Shown here one piece after another: positions 36,925 to 45,694 of a stretch of 64,000 bases of DNA (within the stretch, counting starts at the first letter, position 1; the number at the start of each line of letters is the position of its first letter). Source of the DNA: Kineothrix sp. MB12-C1 (lineage in GTDB: Bacteria > Bacillota > Clostridia > Lachnospirales > Lachnospiraceae); NCBI RefSeq assembly GCF_030863805.1, contig NZ_CP132957.1:186001-250000 (forward strand), read 5' to 3'. The notes below the pieces were generated by a model. It had not been told where the DNA came from, made no database searches, and was given only the letters and a program-made list of their open reading frames with translations. A program made the translations under genes and the position numbers.

Positions 36925-37803
36925 CTATTCTATATTCTGTATCTGTTCGCGAACCTTTTCTATCTCAGTTTTTAATTCAATGGCACGATTAGATATTTCC
37001 AAATCATTCGCCTTGGATAAAATCGTATTGGCCTCCCGGTTCATCTCCTGTGCAATAAAGTCAAGTTTTCTACCGATGCTTCCGCCTCCTAACAGCGTGC
37101 TCTTCGTCGTTTCAATATGACTTTTTAAGCGTACTAATTCTTCATCCACACATACCCTGTCTGCGAAGATAGTGACTTCCATTAACAGCCTGTTTTCATC
37201 AATTTGAGTATCTTCCAAAAGGTCTCTCACCTTTTCCCTCAACCTATCCTTATATTCCGTAATAAGCTGCGGAGAACGCTCCGTAATAAATGCTACATGT
37301 GCCAGCATATTATCGAGTTTATTGCTCAAATCGATTTTAAGATTTTCGCCTTCTGCAATTCTGGTCTCCACGAAGTTCTGTGCCGCACCTTTCAGGGCCT
37401 TTTGAAGAACCTTCCATATTTCTTCTTCATCCGGACTTTGCTCTTCCATGGCGAGTACTTCCGGATATCTGGAAAGAGAAGATACACGAATATCATTATC
37501 CAGATTGAAATCCTCCGCAATTTGTTTCAAATACCCCATGTACTCGGTGGCAATATCTTTATTATATCGAATGCAGACGTTATTCTCTGTAAAATCTTCA
37601 TAAAGAATAAAAAGGTCAACTTTTCCCCTTTGAATATAGTTCTTAAGCTCGGAGCGAATTGCCGCTTCGAAAAAGTTAAGCTTCTTGGGCATCTTAATAT
37701 TTACATCCAAATACCTGTGATTTACGGACTTCATCTCTACCGTAATCTTACGGTCGGCTTCCGCCACTTCGTACCTGCCAAATCCTGTCATACTTTTAAT
37801 CAT
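36925..37803 (-). CDS. yicC: YicC/YloC family endoribonuclease
   Basis: A 292-residue protein of the YicC family, whose members have endoribonuclease activity. It starts IKSMTGFGRYE, with KSVNHRYLDVNIKMP and a C-terminal ANTILSKANDLEISNRAIELKTEIEKVREQIQNIE, the strongest signature. GGAGAG lies upstream. It heads the yicC-remA-gmk-rpoZ operon behind a strong promoter. Confidence 0.93.
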   Translation of the reverse strand: MIKSMTGFGRYEVAEADRKITVEMKSVNHRYLDVNIKMPKKLNFFEAAIRSELKNYIQRGKVDLFILYEDFTENNVCIRYNKDIATEYMGYLKQIAEDFNLDNDIRVSSLSRYPEVLAMEEQSPDEEEIWKVLQKALKGAAQNFVETRIAEGENLKIDLSNKLDNMLAHVAFITERSPQLITEYKDRLREKVRDLLEDTQIDENRLLMEVTIFADRVCVDEELVRLKSHIETTKSTLLGGGSIGRKLDFIAQEMNREANTILSKANDLEISNRAIELKTEIEKVREQIQNIE

Positions 37804-37847
37804 AGTCTTGCCCTCTCCAACCGTACTATTTTTGCATACTTCTTGTT

Positions 37848-37876
37848 ATTATAAAATACCAATTCCACTCCGTCAA
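37848..37876 (-). promoter_or_regulatory. promoter for yicC-remA-gmk-rpoZ
   Basis: TTGACG (37871-37876), 17-base spacer, consensus TATAAT (37848-37853). Confidence 0.7.
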
Positions 37877-37898
37877 GATGAACCCTCGGAAAGTTTGG

Positions 37899-37927
37899 TT
37901 GAAATAACAGGCAAAATATTGTAAAAT
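37899..37927 (+). promoter_or_regulatory. promoter for rqcH
   Basis: TTGAAA (37899-37904), 17-base spacer, TAAAAT (37922-37927), divergent from the yicC promoter. Confidence 0.65.
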
Positions 37928-37973
37928 CTTATCCATAGCACTTTTATTACGTAATAAAGCGAGGTTAAATATT

Positions 37974-39713
37974 ATGGCATTCGATGGAATTACCATTGCC
38001 AACATTGTAAAAGATTTAAACGACAGCCTGATTGGCGGACGTATTTATAAAATTGCACAGCCGGAAAGCGATGAACTTCTCCTAACCATTAAGAATAACG
38101 GCGGCCAGAAACGCCTCTTTATTTCAGCGGGAGCTTCTCTTCCCCTTATCTATCTTACCGATGCCAATAAACAAAGTCCTATGACAGCACCGGGCTTTTG
38201 TATGCTGCTTCGTAAACACATCCAGAATGGAAGAATCATAAAAATCAGCCAACCCGGCCTGGAACGTATCATCCAAATAGAAATCGAACATTTGAATGAG
38301 CTTGGGGATCTGTGTACGAAAAAGCTTATCATTGAAATTATGGGCAAGCATAGTAATATTATTTTTACGAACGAAGAAAATATGATTATCGATAGCATTA
38401 AGCATATTTCCGGAATGGTCAGCAGCATCCGCGAGGTTCTCCCCGGCCGCCCTTATTTCATTCCGGATACGATGGAAAAACAAAATCCTCTCTGCGTAGA
38501 AAAAGAGAGTTTTTTGGATACGATCAGCAAAAAAAGTATGCCTGTTCATAAAGCCATCTATAACTCTTACACCGGATTTTCTCCCGTAATTTCTCAGGAG
38601 CTTTGTTATCGTGCGAAGCTGGATGGCGATCGACCTGCATCTTCTCTAACTGCAGACCAGCTAAATGCTCTTTATGAAGAATTTCAGAAGCTCGTCGCGT
38701 TAGTTACAAAAGGAAGTTTCTTGCCCAATATCATTTATGAAAATGGCAATCCGATAGAATTCTCTGCCCTGTTTCTCACAATCTATGAAGAAGAAAAGGC
38801 AGTCTCCTTCTCTTCCATCAGCGATGTTTTAGAAAAATATTATGCACAGAAAAACGCCATTACAAGAATCCGGCAAAAATCGGTAGACTTGAGAAAGATT
38901 GTACAGACAGCACTCGAACGAAATGTGAAAAAGTATGATTTACAACTACGGCAGATGAAAGATACCGAAAAAAGAGAAAAATATAAGGTATACGGCGAAC
39001 TAATCAACACTTATGGTTATGGAGTGGAACAAGGTGCTAAATCTATGCGCGCCCTAAACTACTACACCGATGAGGAAATCGATATCCCTCTGGATACCAT
39101 GCTCACTCCTTCTGAAAATGCGAAGAAATATTTCGATAAATATAACAAGCTGAAACGAACTTATGAGGCTTTATCTGAATTAACTTTAGAGGTCAAAGAA
39201 GAAATTGCCCATCTGGAATCTATAAGTACAGCTCTCGATATCGCCCTTTTGGAGGAAGATCTTGTCCAAATCAAGGAAGAACTTATTGAAAACGGCTATA
39301 TCCGCAGAAAAGGCGGTTCCAAAAGAGAAAAGATCACAAGCCGGCCATTTCATTATATTAGTAATGATGGCTTTCATATTTATGTAGGAAAAAATAATTA
39401 TCAAAATGAAGAAATTACTTTCAAAATGGCAATAGGAAATGACTGGTGGTTTCATGCCAAAGGAATCCCCGGTTCTCATGTCATCGTAAAAACAAATGGG
39501 GAGGAACTACCTGACCGAACCTTCGAAGAGGCGGCCAGACTCGCTGCTCATTATTCCCGGGCCAAAGGTCAGGATAAAGTAGAAATCGATTATACGGAAA
39601 AAAAGAATATTAAAAAACCAAGCGGCGGCAAGCCCGGTTTTGTTGTATATTATACGAATTATTCCATGATTATCGATTCTGATATTAGTTCCTTGCAACA
39701 AATCAATGAATAA
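37974..39713 (+). CDS. rqcH: RqcH/NFACT ribosome quality-control protein
   Basis: A 579-residue NFACT protein that adds C-terminal alanine tails to nascent chains on stalled 50S subunits. It is often annotated as a fibronectin-binding protein. It has NFACT-N (about 1-220, starting AFDGITIANIVKDL), a helical coiled coil (about 280-430) and NFACT-R at the C-terminus (FHIYVGKNNYQNEEIT, WWFHAKGIPGSHVIV). At the tRNA-binding Asp-Arg pair of characterised RqcH proteins this one reads Glu-Arg in GLERIIQIEI, a conservative change. A GNAT gene follows 13 bases later. Confidence 0.92.
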   Translation: MAFDGITIANIVKDLNDSLIGGRIYKIAQPESDELLLTIKNNGGQKRLFISAGASLPLIYLTDANKQSPMTAPGFCMLLRKHIQNGRIIKISQPGLERIIQIEIEHLNELGDLCTKKLIIEIMGKHSNIIFTNEENMIIDSIKHISGMVSSIREVLPGRPYFIPDTMEKQNPLCVEKESFLDTISKKSMPVHKAIYNSYTGFSPVISQELCYRAKLDGDRPASSLTADQLNALYEEFQKLVALVTKGSFLPNIIYENGNPIEFSALFLTIYEEEKAVSFSSISDVLEKYYAQKNAITRIRQKSVDLRKIVQTALERNVKKYDLQLRQMKDTEKREKYKVYGELINTYGYGVEQGAKSMRALNYYTDEEIDIPLDTMLTPSENAKKYFDKYNKLKRTYEALSELTLEVKEEIAHLESISTALDIALLEEDLVQIKEELIENGYIRRKGGSKREKITSRPFHYISNDGFHIYVGKNNYQNEEITFKMAIGNDWWFHAKGIPGSHVIVKTNGEELPDRTFEEAARLAAHYSRAKGQDKVEIDYTEKKNIKKPSGGKPGFVVYYTNYSMIIDSDISSLQQINE

Positions 39714-39726
39714 AAAGAGGTTTTAA

Positions 39727-40296
39727 ATGCAATTAAGAAAATTAGATTCACAGGAGATTCTCTCCATTTATACCGATCATTCCGTAAGGCATTTTCCCAG
39801 AAACGAACGTAAGCCAATCTCTTCCATTCGCCGGATGGCAAAGGAAGGAATTTATACGGGATATGGACTTTTCGAAAAAGAAGGCGAGCTTTTAGCCTAT
39901 GGTTTTTTCACCATTCTTCCAGATAAAAAAACAATTCTTTTAGATTATTTTGCCGTTATGGAGCAATATCGCAGTTGCGGCATCGGCTCTTCTTTCCTTA
40001 AATATACGGAAACTGCCTTGGCGGATTATGATGGTATTTTAATTGAGTCGGAGAATCCGGATTATGCCGCGAATGAAGAAGAACGGCTGGTTCGAGACAA
40101 AAGAATTGCCTTCTACAATAGGAACGGAGCTATCTCTACCGGAATTTTGGCAAAAGCATTCGGCGTTCATTATAAAGTACTGTTTTTCCCGATTCTCTCA
40201 ACGCCGGAGAAAGATAGTCTTTGCGACGATCTAAGAGCCATTTATCAGTATATGGTTCCAAAGATTCTTTATAAGACTCAAATCCATATTTCCTAA
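39727..40296 (+). CDS. GNAT-family N-acetyltransferase
   Basis: A 189-residue acetyl-CoA-dependent transferase. The acetyl-CoA loop region is YFAVMEQYRSCGIGSSFLKY, matching the Q/RxxGxG/A motif, after an N-terminal alpha-beta part. The acceptor is unknown. It is probably cotranscribed with rqcH and followed by a strong bidirectional terminator. Confidence 0.82.
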   Translation: MQLRKLDSQEILSIYTDHSVRHFPRNERKPISSIRRMAKEGIYTGYGLFEKEGELLAYGFFTILPDKKTILLDYFAVMEQYRSCGIGSSFLKYTETALADYDGILIESENPDYAANEEERLVRDKRIAFYNRNGAISTGILAKAFGVHYKVLFFPILSTPEKDSLCDDLRAIYQYMVPKILYKTQIHIS

Positions 40297-40301
40297 TATA
40301 T

Positions 40302-40345
40302 AAAAAGCGGTGAACATCGTCACTCACAATGTTCACCGCTTTTTC
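40302..40345. terminator. bidirectional terminator between GNAT and CotF-like genes
   Basis: AAAAAGCGGTGAACAT (40302-40317) pairs perfectly with ATGTTCACCGCTTTTT (40330-40345), T runs on both strands. Confidence 0.9.
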
Positions 40346-40357
40346 TATCTCATATTA

Positions 40358-40612
40358 CTATAAGCTACTGCTCGTAAATAACGACTTCACATGCTCCACT
40401 TCTTCCTGAGTTGCTTTAGCCGCCGGTACATAATAAGATTTGTCTCTTGCGATCTGATACAATTCTTCCTGTGACTGTTCACAAGCATTTCTGAATTGTT
40501 TTAATGTCTGCTTTAATTCCTTATTGTCTGTCTGAGGAATCATTTCTCCGAAACGAACGAGTTCTCCGTTAATTCCTGCCAAGGTATCGGCTACCATTGT
40601 TTTTTCTTGCAT
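40358..40612 (-). CDS. CotF-like spore coat protein
   Basis: An 84-residue helical protein of the coat F family. ELKQTLKQFRNACEQSQEELYQIARDKSYYVPAAKATQEEV matches the conserved helix-loop of CotF proteins. ATG has AGGAGG 9 bases upstream. It is the second gene of a pair with the 61-residue relative at 40625. Likely incorporated in the spore coat. Confidence 0.75.
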   Translation of the reverse strand: MQEKTMVADTLAGINGELVRFGEMIPQTDNKELKQTLKQFRNACEQSQEELYQIARDKSYYVPAAKATQEEVEHVKSLFTSSSL

Positions 40613-40624
40613 CTTCTCACCCTC

Positions 40625-40810
40625 CTACTGTAAAAACTTCATAAGCTGTTGTTTGTTGTCCATTGCTGATTTCGCGCCCTTGTCAAAAAATTGCTTCACA
40701 TTCGTATCCGTAGCGCATTCCGCATATTCTGTTAGTTTACAGTGTGTGGTGTCATAGCCGCCGATTAAATGGCGTAAATTTTGTAATTCCAATTCTGATA
40801 AGTTACTCAT
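40625..40810 (-). CDS. short CotF-like spore protein
   Basis: A 61-residue protein (SELELQNLRHLIGGYDTTHCKLTEY...AKSAMDNKQQLMKFL) resembling the N-terminal half of coat F proteins. It is 12 bases upstream of the longer CotF-like gene. Pairs like this may stem from duplication of the coat F helical hairpin. A well-spaced AGGAGG lies upstream of the ATG. Confidence 0.7.
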   Translation of the reverse strand: MSNLSELELQNLRHLIGGYDTTHCKLTEYAECATDTNVKQFFDKGAKSAMDNKQQLMKFLQ

Positions 40811-40895
40811 CTTTTACCTCCTGATAATAATAGTTTCACTCCTATTATTACCATGATGAATCTTTCTATTCAGACAATTATTTCAAAAATGATTC

Positions 40896-40922
40896 ATAAC
40901 GGTTCAGTACTCTCACAGTTAC
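40896..40922. repeat. ATAACGG palindromic repeat after mntP
   Basis: ATAACGGTTCAGTACTC..CACAGTTAC, 27 bases, 8 bases beyond the mntP stop. Confidence 0.65.
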
Positions 40923-40930
40923 AATGAAGC

Positions 40931-41509
40931 TTACAAAATCCCCGTATGTTCCAATAAAATCTTAAGTCCCATGAAAATAAGTACCACTCCTCCTACAAAC
41001 TCTGCCCGGGCTTTATACTTCACACCAAAAGTATGTCCCACTTTTACCCCGGTCATCGATAGGAGAAAGGTCAATATGCCGATAAAAGATACTGCAACAA
41101 CAATATTTACATTTAAAAAAGCAAACGTAATTCCTACCGCCAACGCATCAATACTGGTCGCTACTGCTAATACAAACATTTCACGTGCTGATAAAGAATC
41201 ATTGCATCCACCATCTACGCTGCAGCCCTCTTCTTTGCTGCTTTTGGATTCTTTTATCATTTTTAGACCAATAATCAGAAGTAGAATAAATGCTATCCAA
41301 TGGTCTATCGCTGTTATTTTGTCTCGAAACTGTATTCCGAGTATATATCCTATTGCGGGCATAAGTGCCTGAAAACCTCCAAACCACCCTCCTACAATAG
41401 CTGCCTTTTTCACAGTTAGCTTTTCCATCGAAAGTCCTTTACAAATTGCTACCGCAAATGCATCCATCGACAATGCGATTGCCAATGTAAATAATGTAAT
41501 AATGTCCAT
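40931..41509 (-). CDS. mntP: manganese efflux pump MntP
   Basis: A 192-residue membrane protein of six segments that exports Mn(II). The conserved Asp motifs [14 protein letters not shown] and [15 protein letters not shown] occur in the two symmetric halves. A yybP-ykoY manganese riboswitch lies directly upstream, giving metal-responsive control that fits this function. Confidence 0.95.
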   Translation of the reverse strand: MDIITLFTLAIALSMDAFAVAICKGLSMEKLTVKKAAIVGGWFGGFQALMPAIGYILGIQFRDKITAIDHWIAFILLLIIGLKMIKESKSSKEEGCSVDGGCNDSLSAREMFVLAVATSIDALAVGITFAFLNVNIVVAVSFIGILTFLLSMTGVKVGHTFGVKYKARAEFVGGVVLIFMGLKILLEHTGIL

Positions 41510-41563
41510 TTTTTCTCCTTTGTTTCCTAAATCGTCTTTACTAATTCGTCTTTCCTATAGAAT

Positions 41564-41616
41564 AAAAAAACTCACAGACAGTAACAGATAGAATCTATCT
41601 GCTGCTGTCCATGAGT
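41564..41616 (-). terminator. riboswitch-controlled intrinsic terminator before mntP
   Basis: On the minus strand ACTCA..GGACAG and CAGATAG pair with CTATCTG and CTGTC..TGAGT, followed by seven T (41564-41570). The left arm overlaps the riboswitch's 3' GAGACTCA, as expected for an expression platform. Confidence 0.85.
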
Positions 41617-41712
41617 CTCATTCATTAAGGTAATACCAGATTTTCATCATTATGTTGATATTACCGCAGACTTGGCTACCGGAAATCTGCGAACTACTCC
41701 CTCATAGGGACG
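41612..41712 (-). ncRNA. yybP-ykoY manganese riboswitch
   Basis: The minus strand reads GAGGGAGTAG, GGTAGCCAAG, then GGTAATATCAACATAA and GGTATTACC closing a stem, then AATGAGACTCAT. These are the conserved blocks (GGGGAGTAG near the 5' end, NGAGACT near the 3' end) of the Rfam yybP-ykoY class, which binds Mn(II). Overlap with the terminator at its 3' end implies transcriptional ON control of mntP. Confidence 0.85.
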
Positions 41713-41718
41713 CCTTAC

Positions 41719-41747
41719 ATTCTATAGTAATTCATAAATTTTGTCAA
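41719..41747 (-). promoter_or_regulatory. promoter for the riboswitch-mntP transcript
   Basis: TTGACA (41742-41747), 17-base spacer, TAGAAT (41719-41724). Confidence 0.7.
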
Positions 41748-41888
41748 CTTCAATTCCCTTTAAAAAGATACAAGAATACAAATGCATATTTAAATGCCAT
41801 CAGCAAGCAAATCAACCATAGCAGCTACACATTATTATCTCTTATTATATGGCCATCTTTGAACTGTTATTCCACATTTTATTCAATT

Positions 41889-41953
41889 TTTACTTAAATT
41901 TTGTATATTTATATTATATAATGATATTGGGACAAAAGGTATTTTGCCCCAAT
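41889..41953 (+). promoter_or_regulatory. promoter and leader hairpin of the Nudix gene
   Basis: TTTACT (41889-41894), 17 bases, TATTAT (41912-41917); an alternative TATAAT lies at 41917-41922. The leader holds a hairpin ATTGGG-CAAAA/TTTTG-CCCAAT (41926-41953) without a T run. Confidence 0.4.
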
Positions 41954-41992
41954 GATACCTATCATTTAAATACGAAAAGGATAAAACATACT

Positions 41993-42472
41993 ATGACTCT
42001 TACTACTCTTTGCTATATAGAAAAAGATAATTCTTATCTGATGCTCCATCGCGTTAAAAAGGAACATGATATTAATAAGGACAAATGGATCGGCATCGGC
42101 GGTCACTTCGAGCCTGGGGAAAGCCCGGATGATTGCGTCATTCGAGAAGCTAAGGAGGAAACAGGGCTGACACTTACCTCTTATCGCCTTCGTGGTATCC
42201 TCACTTTTTTATGCGATGATATTACTGATTATTATATTTTTTTATACACTGCCGATGGTTTTACGGGCGATCTTAAGCCTTGCAACGAAGGTACTTTGGA
42301 ATGGGTATCCAAAAGTGATATTCCTTTTTTGGATTTATGGAAAGGAGACCTTATCTTTTTCAAGCTTTTGGAAGAAAATGCTCCTTTCTTCTCTTTAAAG
42401 GTTCGTTATATCGACAATGTATTAATAGAAGCCGTTCTTAACGGCAAAGAAATAGAGATTGCTTCTTTATAG
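41993..42472 (+). CDS. Nudix hydrolase, MutT/8-oxo-dGTPase-like
   Basis: A 159-residue Nudix protein. The box GGHFEPGESPDDCVIREAKEETGL fits Gx5Ex7REUxEExGU. The tail from FLDLWKGDLIFFKLL is typical of the small MutT-like clade that hydrolyses oxidised nucleotides; substrate is uncertain. ATG at 41993 is chosen over upstream in-frame starts because they lie in the AT-rich promoter region. Its last 6 bases overlap the convergent flippase gene end. Confidence 0.85.
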   Translation: MTLTTLCYIEKDNSYLMLHRVKKEHDINKDKWIGIGGHFEPGESPDDCVIREAKEETGLTLTSYRLRGILTFLCDDITDYYIFLYTADGFTGDLKPCNEGTLEWVSKSDIPFLDLWKGDLIFFKLLEENAPFFSLKVRYIDNVLIEAVLNGKEIEIASL

Positions 42473-44125
42473 CAATCTCATTTTTCTTGCCGCCTTCGTA
42501 AGCAAATGTCCTTTGGGCAGCCCTTTTAAATCCGCTTCTTTCACCGCTTTAAGCTTAATTACGAGTATAAAGTAAACCGGTACTGCGATTATTACCGCAA
42601 CTGCCAGAGCAATGAGATTCACGAAATACATAGAATCCATAAACAGCTCGAGCAAATATGTAATCCCTTCATAGACACCAAATGCCACCCCTCCCATTAT
42701 CACCGAGGCGAATAAAGGTCTGGCAAAGGTCTTATCCATCTCTTGCTTATACTCCAGATGTTTCCTTAGGGAAATCCCATTCAGTATACACATTAAAAAG
42801 GAGTACACCATTGTAGCGATCATCACACTATATACGCCCAAGTCTGTGTACCATAAAACAGATACGAGTACCGCCGTCTGCAATACGAGAGCAACTGCCG
42901 CATTGGTTACCGGAACATTCACCTTCCCAATTCCTTGCAACACCGCATTCGTCAATGTGGAAAGTCCATAGAAAATGACCGTAACCGAAAGCCCGGCCAA
43001 AAGCATAGAGGCCAGTTCCAAAGATTCTAACTGAGGAAACAACGCAAGCACCAAAGCCCTTGCCAGCACTCCTATTCCTACTGCCGCCGGTATGGAAATC
43101 AGCATTGTCACCTTTACCGCTGATGCCACCTTCTTCTTCGTCTGTTTCCAAGCTCCCTGTGCATAGGTCGAGGCAATGGTAGGGATAATAGCCGATGACA
43201 TCGCAGAAGCAATTGCAATCGGAATATTAGAAATTGTCACCGCTTTCGATGCCAAAACTCCATAACTTGTAGAAGCCAGCGTGACACTCATTTCCTTGAA
43301 AGTTACCATCATATCCAAATATATCTTTTGATTGACTGAGGTAGTCAAGTTGTAAATACAAGTACTCAATATAAAGGGAGTCACTACCGAAGTAATCAAT
43401 CGGAAAATTTCCTTATAAGAATCCTCTGTCTGCGTACGGTCGCGGGATATCCTTCTTTGAATCATCTTACGATTCATTATATAGACTCCGAACATAAAAA
43501 ATAAAGCGACCAGAACACCTACACCTGTTCCAAGGGCACTTCCTATCGCACCATACATCGCTTGCGTGCTCGCATCCTTCCCGCTGGCCAGAGCCACCTG
43601 TATAAGGAAATACGCCGCCCCCATGCTGACTACCGCATTCAGTATCTGTTCCATAATCTGCGAAACTGATGTCTGCATCATTGTTCTATGTGCCTGAAAA
43701 TACCCTCGTAAAACGCCGAGCAGACCATAGAAGAAAATGGTAGGAGCAAAAAAGCGAAGCACCGTAACTGAATACCCCATTACGAGATAAGGAGCGCAAA
43801 CAAACAGCACGAGACTTGCTAATCCTCCGACTACCATAACATAAATAATTGCACATTTAAAAATTCTCTGTGCGTTACGATACTCTTTCAGCGCAAGTCT
43901 CTGTGCCAGCACTTTTGCAATTGCCGATGGAATGCTATAGGATGATACGAGTAAAATAATCGTATAAAATGTATATGCTGTCGCGTAATAACCGTTTCCT
44001 TCGTCTCCAATAATGGCTGTCAGCGGACTTTTATACAGCAATCCAATGATTCTGCATATAATGGATGCGGCAGCAAGTATTCCCGCTTGCATAATATATC
44101 CGTCTTTTTTCTTATTGTCAGACAT
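42467..44125 (-). CDS. MurJ/YtgP-like lipid flippase (MOP superfamily)
   Basis: A 552-residue membrane protein with about 14 segments. It starts AGILAAASIICRIIGLLYKSPLTAIIGDEGNGYYATAY, as do the YtgP/SpoVB group, and its length matches YtgP, a lipid II flippase in Bacillus. Compare the shorter SpoVB-like protein at 19375. The final 60 residues are basic. It lies 16 bases after glgA. Lipid II flipping is inferred from the family. Confidence 0.83.
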   Translation of the reverse strand: MSDNKKKDGYIMQAGILAAASIICRIIGLLYKSPLTAIIGDEGNGYYATAYTFYTIILLVSSYSIPSAIAKVLAQRLALKEYRNAQRIFKCAIIYVMVVGGLASLVLFVCAPYLVMGYSVTVLRFFAPTIFFYGLLGVLRGYFQAHRTMMQTSVSQIMEQILNAVVSMGAAYFLIQVALASGKDASTQAMYGAIGSALGTGVGVLVALFFMFGVYIMNRKMIQRRISRDRTQTEDSYKEIFRLITSVVTPFILSTCIYNLTTSVNQKIYLDMMVTFKEMSVTLASTSYGVLASKAVTISNIPIAIASAMSSAIIPTIASTYAQGAWKQTKKKVASAVKVTMLISIPAAVGIGVLARALVLALFPQLESLELASMLLAGLSVTVIFYGLSTLTNAVLQGIGKVNVPVTNAAVALVLQTAVLVSVLWYTDLGVYSVMIATMVYSFLMCILNGISLRKHLEYKQEMDKTFARPLFASVIMGGVAFGVYEGITYLLELFMDSMYFVNLIALAVAVIIAVPVYFILVIKLKAVKEADLKGLPKGHLLTKAARKMRLL

Positions 44126-44141
44126 TACATCATCCGTCCTT

Positions 44142-45587
44142 CTATCCTATCAGCCAATCATACATCTCCTGATATTTCTTCGCAGATACATGCCAGGAAA
44201 AATCTGTAGCCATTCCTCTGTCAACAATCTTATTCCATTCACGCTTTCTGTTATAATAAATATGTTCTGCATAGCGAATTGTTGTGAGCATCTCATGTGC
44301 ATTATAATTAGCAAATGAAAAGCCTGTTCCCGTATTCTCGTACTCATTATAGGGCTCTACCGTATCTTTCAGCCCTCCTGTTTCCCTTACGATCGGCACC
44401 GTGCCATAACGAAGTGACATAAGCTGACTCAATCCGCAAGGCTCGAATAAAGACGGCATAAGAAAAGCATCACATGCTGCATATACCTTATGAGACATAG
44501 CCTCCGAATAATAGATATTGGCAGAAACCTTATTGTTATACTTCCAGTCGTAGTGGCGGAACATATTCTCATATTGTTCCTCTCCTGTTCCTAGTATAAC
44601 GAGCTGAACTGCATCCTGACAAATCTCTTCCATCATGTAATGAATTAAATCAAAGCCCTTTTGGTCCGTCAGTCTCGAGACAATACCTATCATCATCTTC
44701 TTGTCATCTTGCTCCAGACCGAGTTCTGCCTGTAATGCGCGCTTATTTTTAATCTTTTCCTTACGGAAATTTACTGCATTATAGTTATGTTCAATATATT
44801 TATCTGTATCCGGATTGAATTCTTCATAATCAATTCCATTAACTATTCCTCTTAGATCCTGTTCTCTCGCACGTAAAAGTCCATCTAAGCCTTCTCCGTA
44901 GAAAGCTGTCTTAATTTCCTCCGCATAGGTATCGCTTACCGTCGTAATAACATCCGCATATACCATTCCGCCTTTTAGAAGATTCGCATCTTTATAAGCT
45001 TCTATCTTATCGGGCGTAAAGAAATAGTCCGGCAGTCCGGTAATAGATTTTACCGCCTTTACATCCCATTTTCCCTGGAACTTCAAATTATGAATCGTCA
45101 TGACAGACTTCATTCCCCGGAAAAAGTCATTTCCCTGAAAACGTTCTTTTAAATATACCGGAACCAGCCCGGTCTGCCAGTCGTGGCAATGAATAACATC
45201 CGGCCTGAAATCAATGAGGGGTAGAGCAGACAAAGCCGCCTTGGAAAAGTACGCAAACTTCGTAATCTCATCTAATACATTGTCTCCATATGGTTTAAAT
45301 CCTGTAAACATAGACTCATTATCGATGAAATAATAGGTAATACCATCTTGCATAGTTTCCAGAATTCCGACATATTCATTCTTCCAATTAAAATCCATAT
45401 AAAAATAAGTCTTAAGAGTCATTCTTTCTTTGATTTCCTCAGACATACAACTATATTTAGGAATCATGACTCTAACGTCAAAATACTCTTTATCGATACA
45501 TTTGGGTAAAGAACCAACAACATCCGCCAACCCACCCGTTTTAATAAACGGCACACCTTCCGATGCTACAAATAAGATTTTTTTCAT
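44142..45587 (-). CDS. glgA: glycogen synthase (ADP-glucose)
   Basis: A 481-residue GT5 glycosyltransferase that extends glycogen from ADP-glucose. The start KKILFVASEGVPFIKTGGLADVVGSLPK holds the ADP-glucose KTGGL motif. HCHDWQTGLVP, GIVNGIDYEEFNP, SRLTDQKGFDL and MPSLFEPCGLSQLMSLRYGTVPIVRETGGL are intact. ATG at 45587 has GGAGG upstream. No other glg gene is adjacent; an adjacent promoter contains a cre-like sequence. Confidence 0.96.
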   Translation of the reverse strand: MKKILFVASEGVPFIKTGGLADVVGSLPKCIDKEYFDVRVMIPKYSCMSEEIKERMTLKTYFYMDFNWKNEYVGILETMQDGITYYFIDNESMFTGFKPYGDNVLDEITKFAYFSKAALSALPLIDFRPDVIHCHDWQTGLVPVYLKERFQGNDFFRGMKSVMTIHNLKFQGKWDVKAVKSITGLPDYFFTPDKIEAYKDANLLKGGMVYADVITTVSDTYAEEIKTAFYGEGLDGLLRAREQDLRGIVNGIDYEEFNPDTDKYIEHNYNAVNFRKEKIKNKRALQAELGLEQDDKKMMIGIVSRLTDQKGFDLIHYMMEEICQDAVQLVILGTGEEQYENMFRHYDWKYNNKVSANIYYSEAMSHKVYAACDAFLMPSLFEPCGLSQLMSLRYGTVPIVRETGGLKDTVEPYNEYENTGTGFSFANYNAHEMLTTIRYAEHIYYNRKREWNKIVDRGMATDFSWHVSAKKYQEMYDWLIG

Positions 45588-45614
45588 AGCTTTACCTCCA
45601 ATATAGTTAGAAAT

Positions 45615-45642
45615 ATTATACATCATATTGAAGCGCTTTGAA
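45615..45642 (-). promoter_or_regulatory. glgA promoter with cre-like palindrome
   Basis: TTCAAA (45637-45642) and TATAAT (45615-45620), 16-base spacing. The centre carries AAGCGCTT within TTGAAGCGCTTTGA, a degenerate match to the CcpA cre site (three outer mismatches). Confidence 0.45.
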
Positions 45643-45674
45643 AGTGGTAAAACACGAAATTACGGTTTTTATCG

Positions 45675-45692
45675 GTTACTGTGAACAGTAAC
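45675..45692. repeat. GTTACTGT palindrome after spo0A
   Basis: Perfect hairpin GTTACTGT/ACAGTAAC with a 2-base loop, 3 bases beyond the spo0A stop. Related to, but not a standard member of, the GTAACT repeat family. Confidence 0.5.
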
Positions 45693-45694
45693 TT

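Noticed and set aside
37974-39713. Fibronectin-binding adhesin
   Set aside because: The NFACT domain order and cytoplasmic nature point to ribosome quality control; the adhesin name is an old annotation.
41652-41897. An 81-codon reading frame opposite the mntP riboswitch region
   Set aside because: It runs antisense through a riboswitch and promoter; no coding signs.
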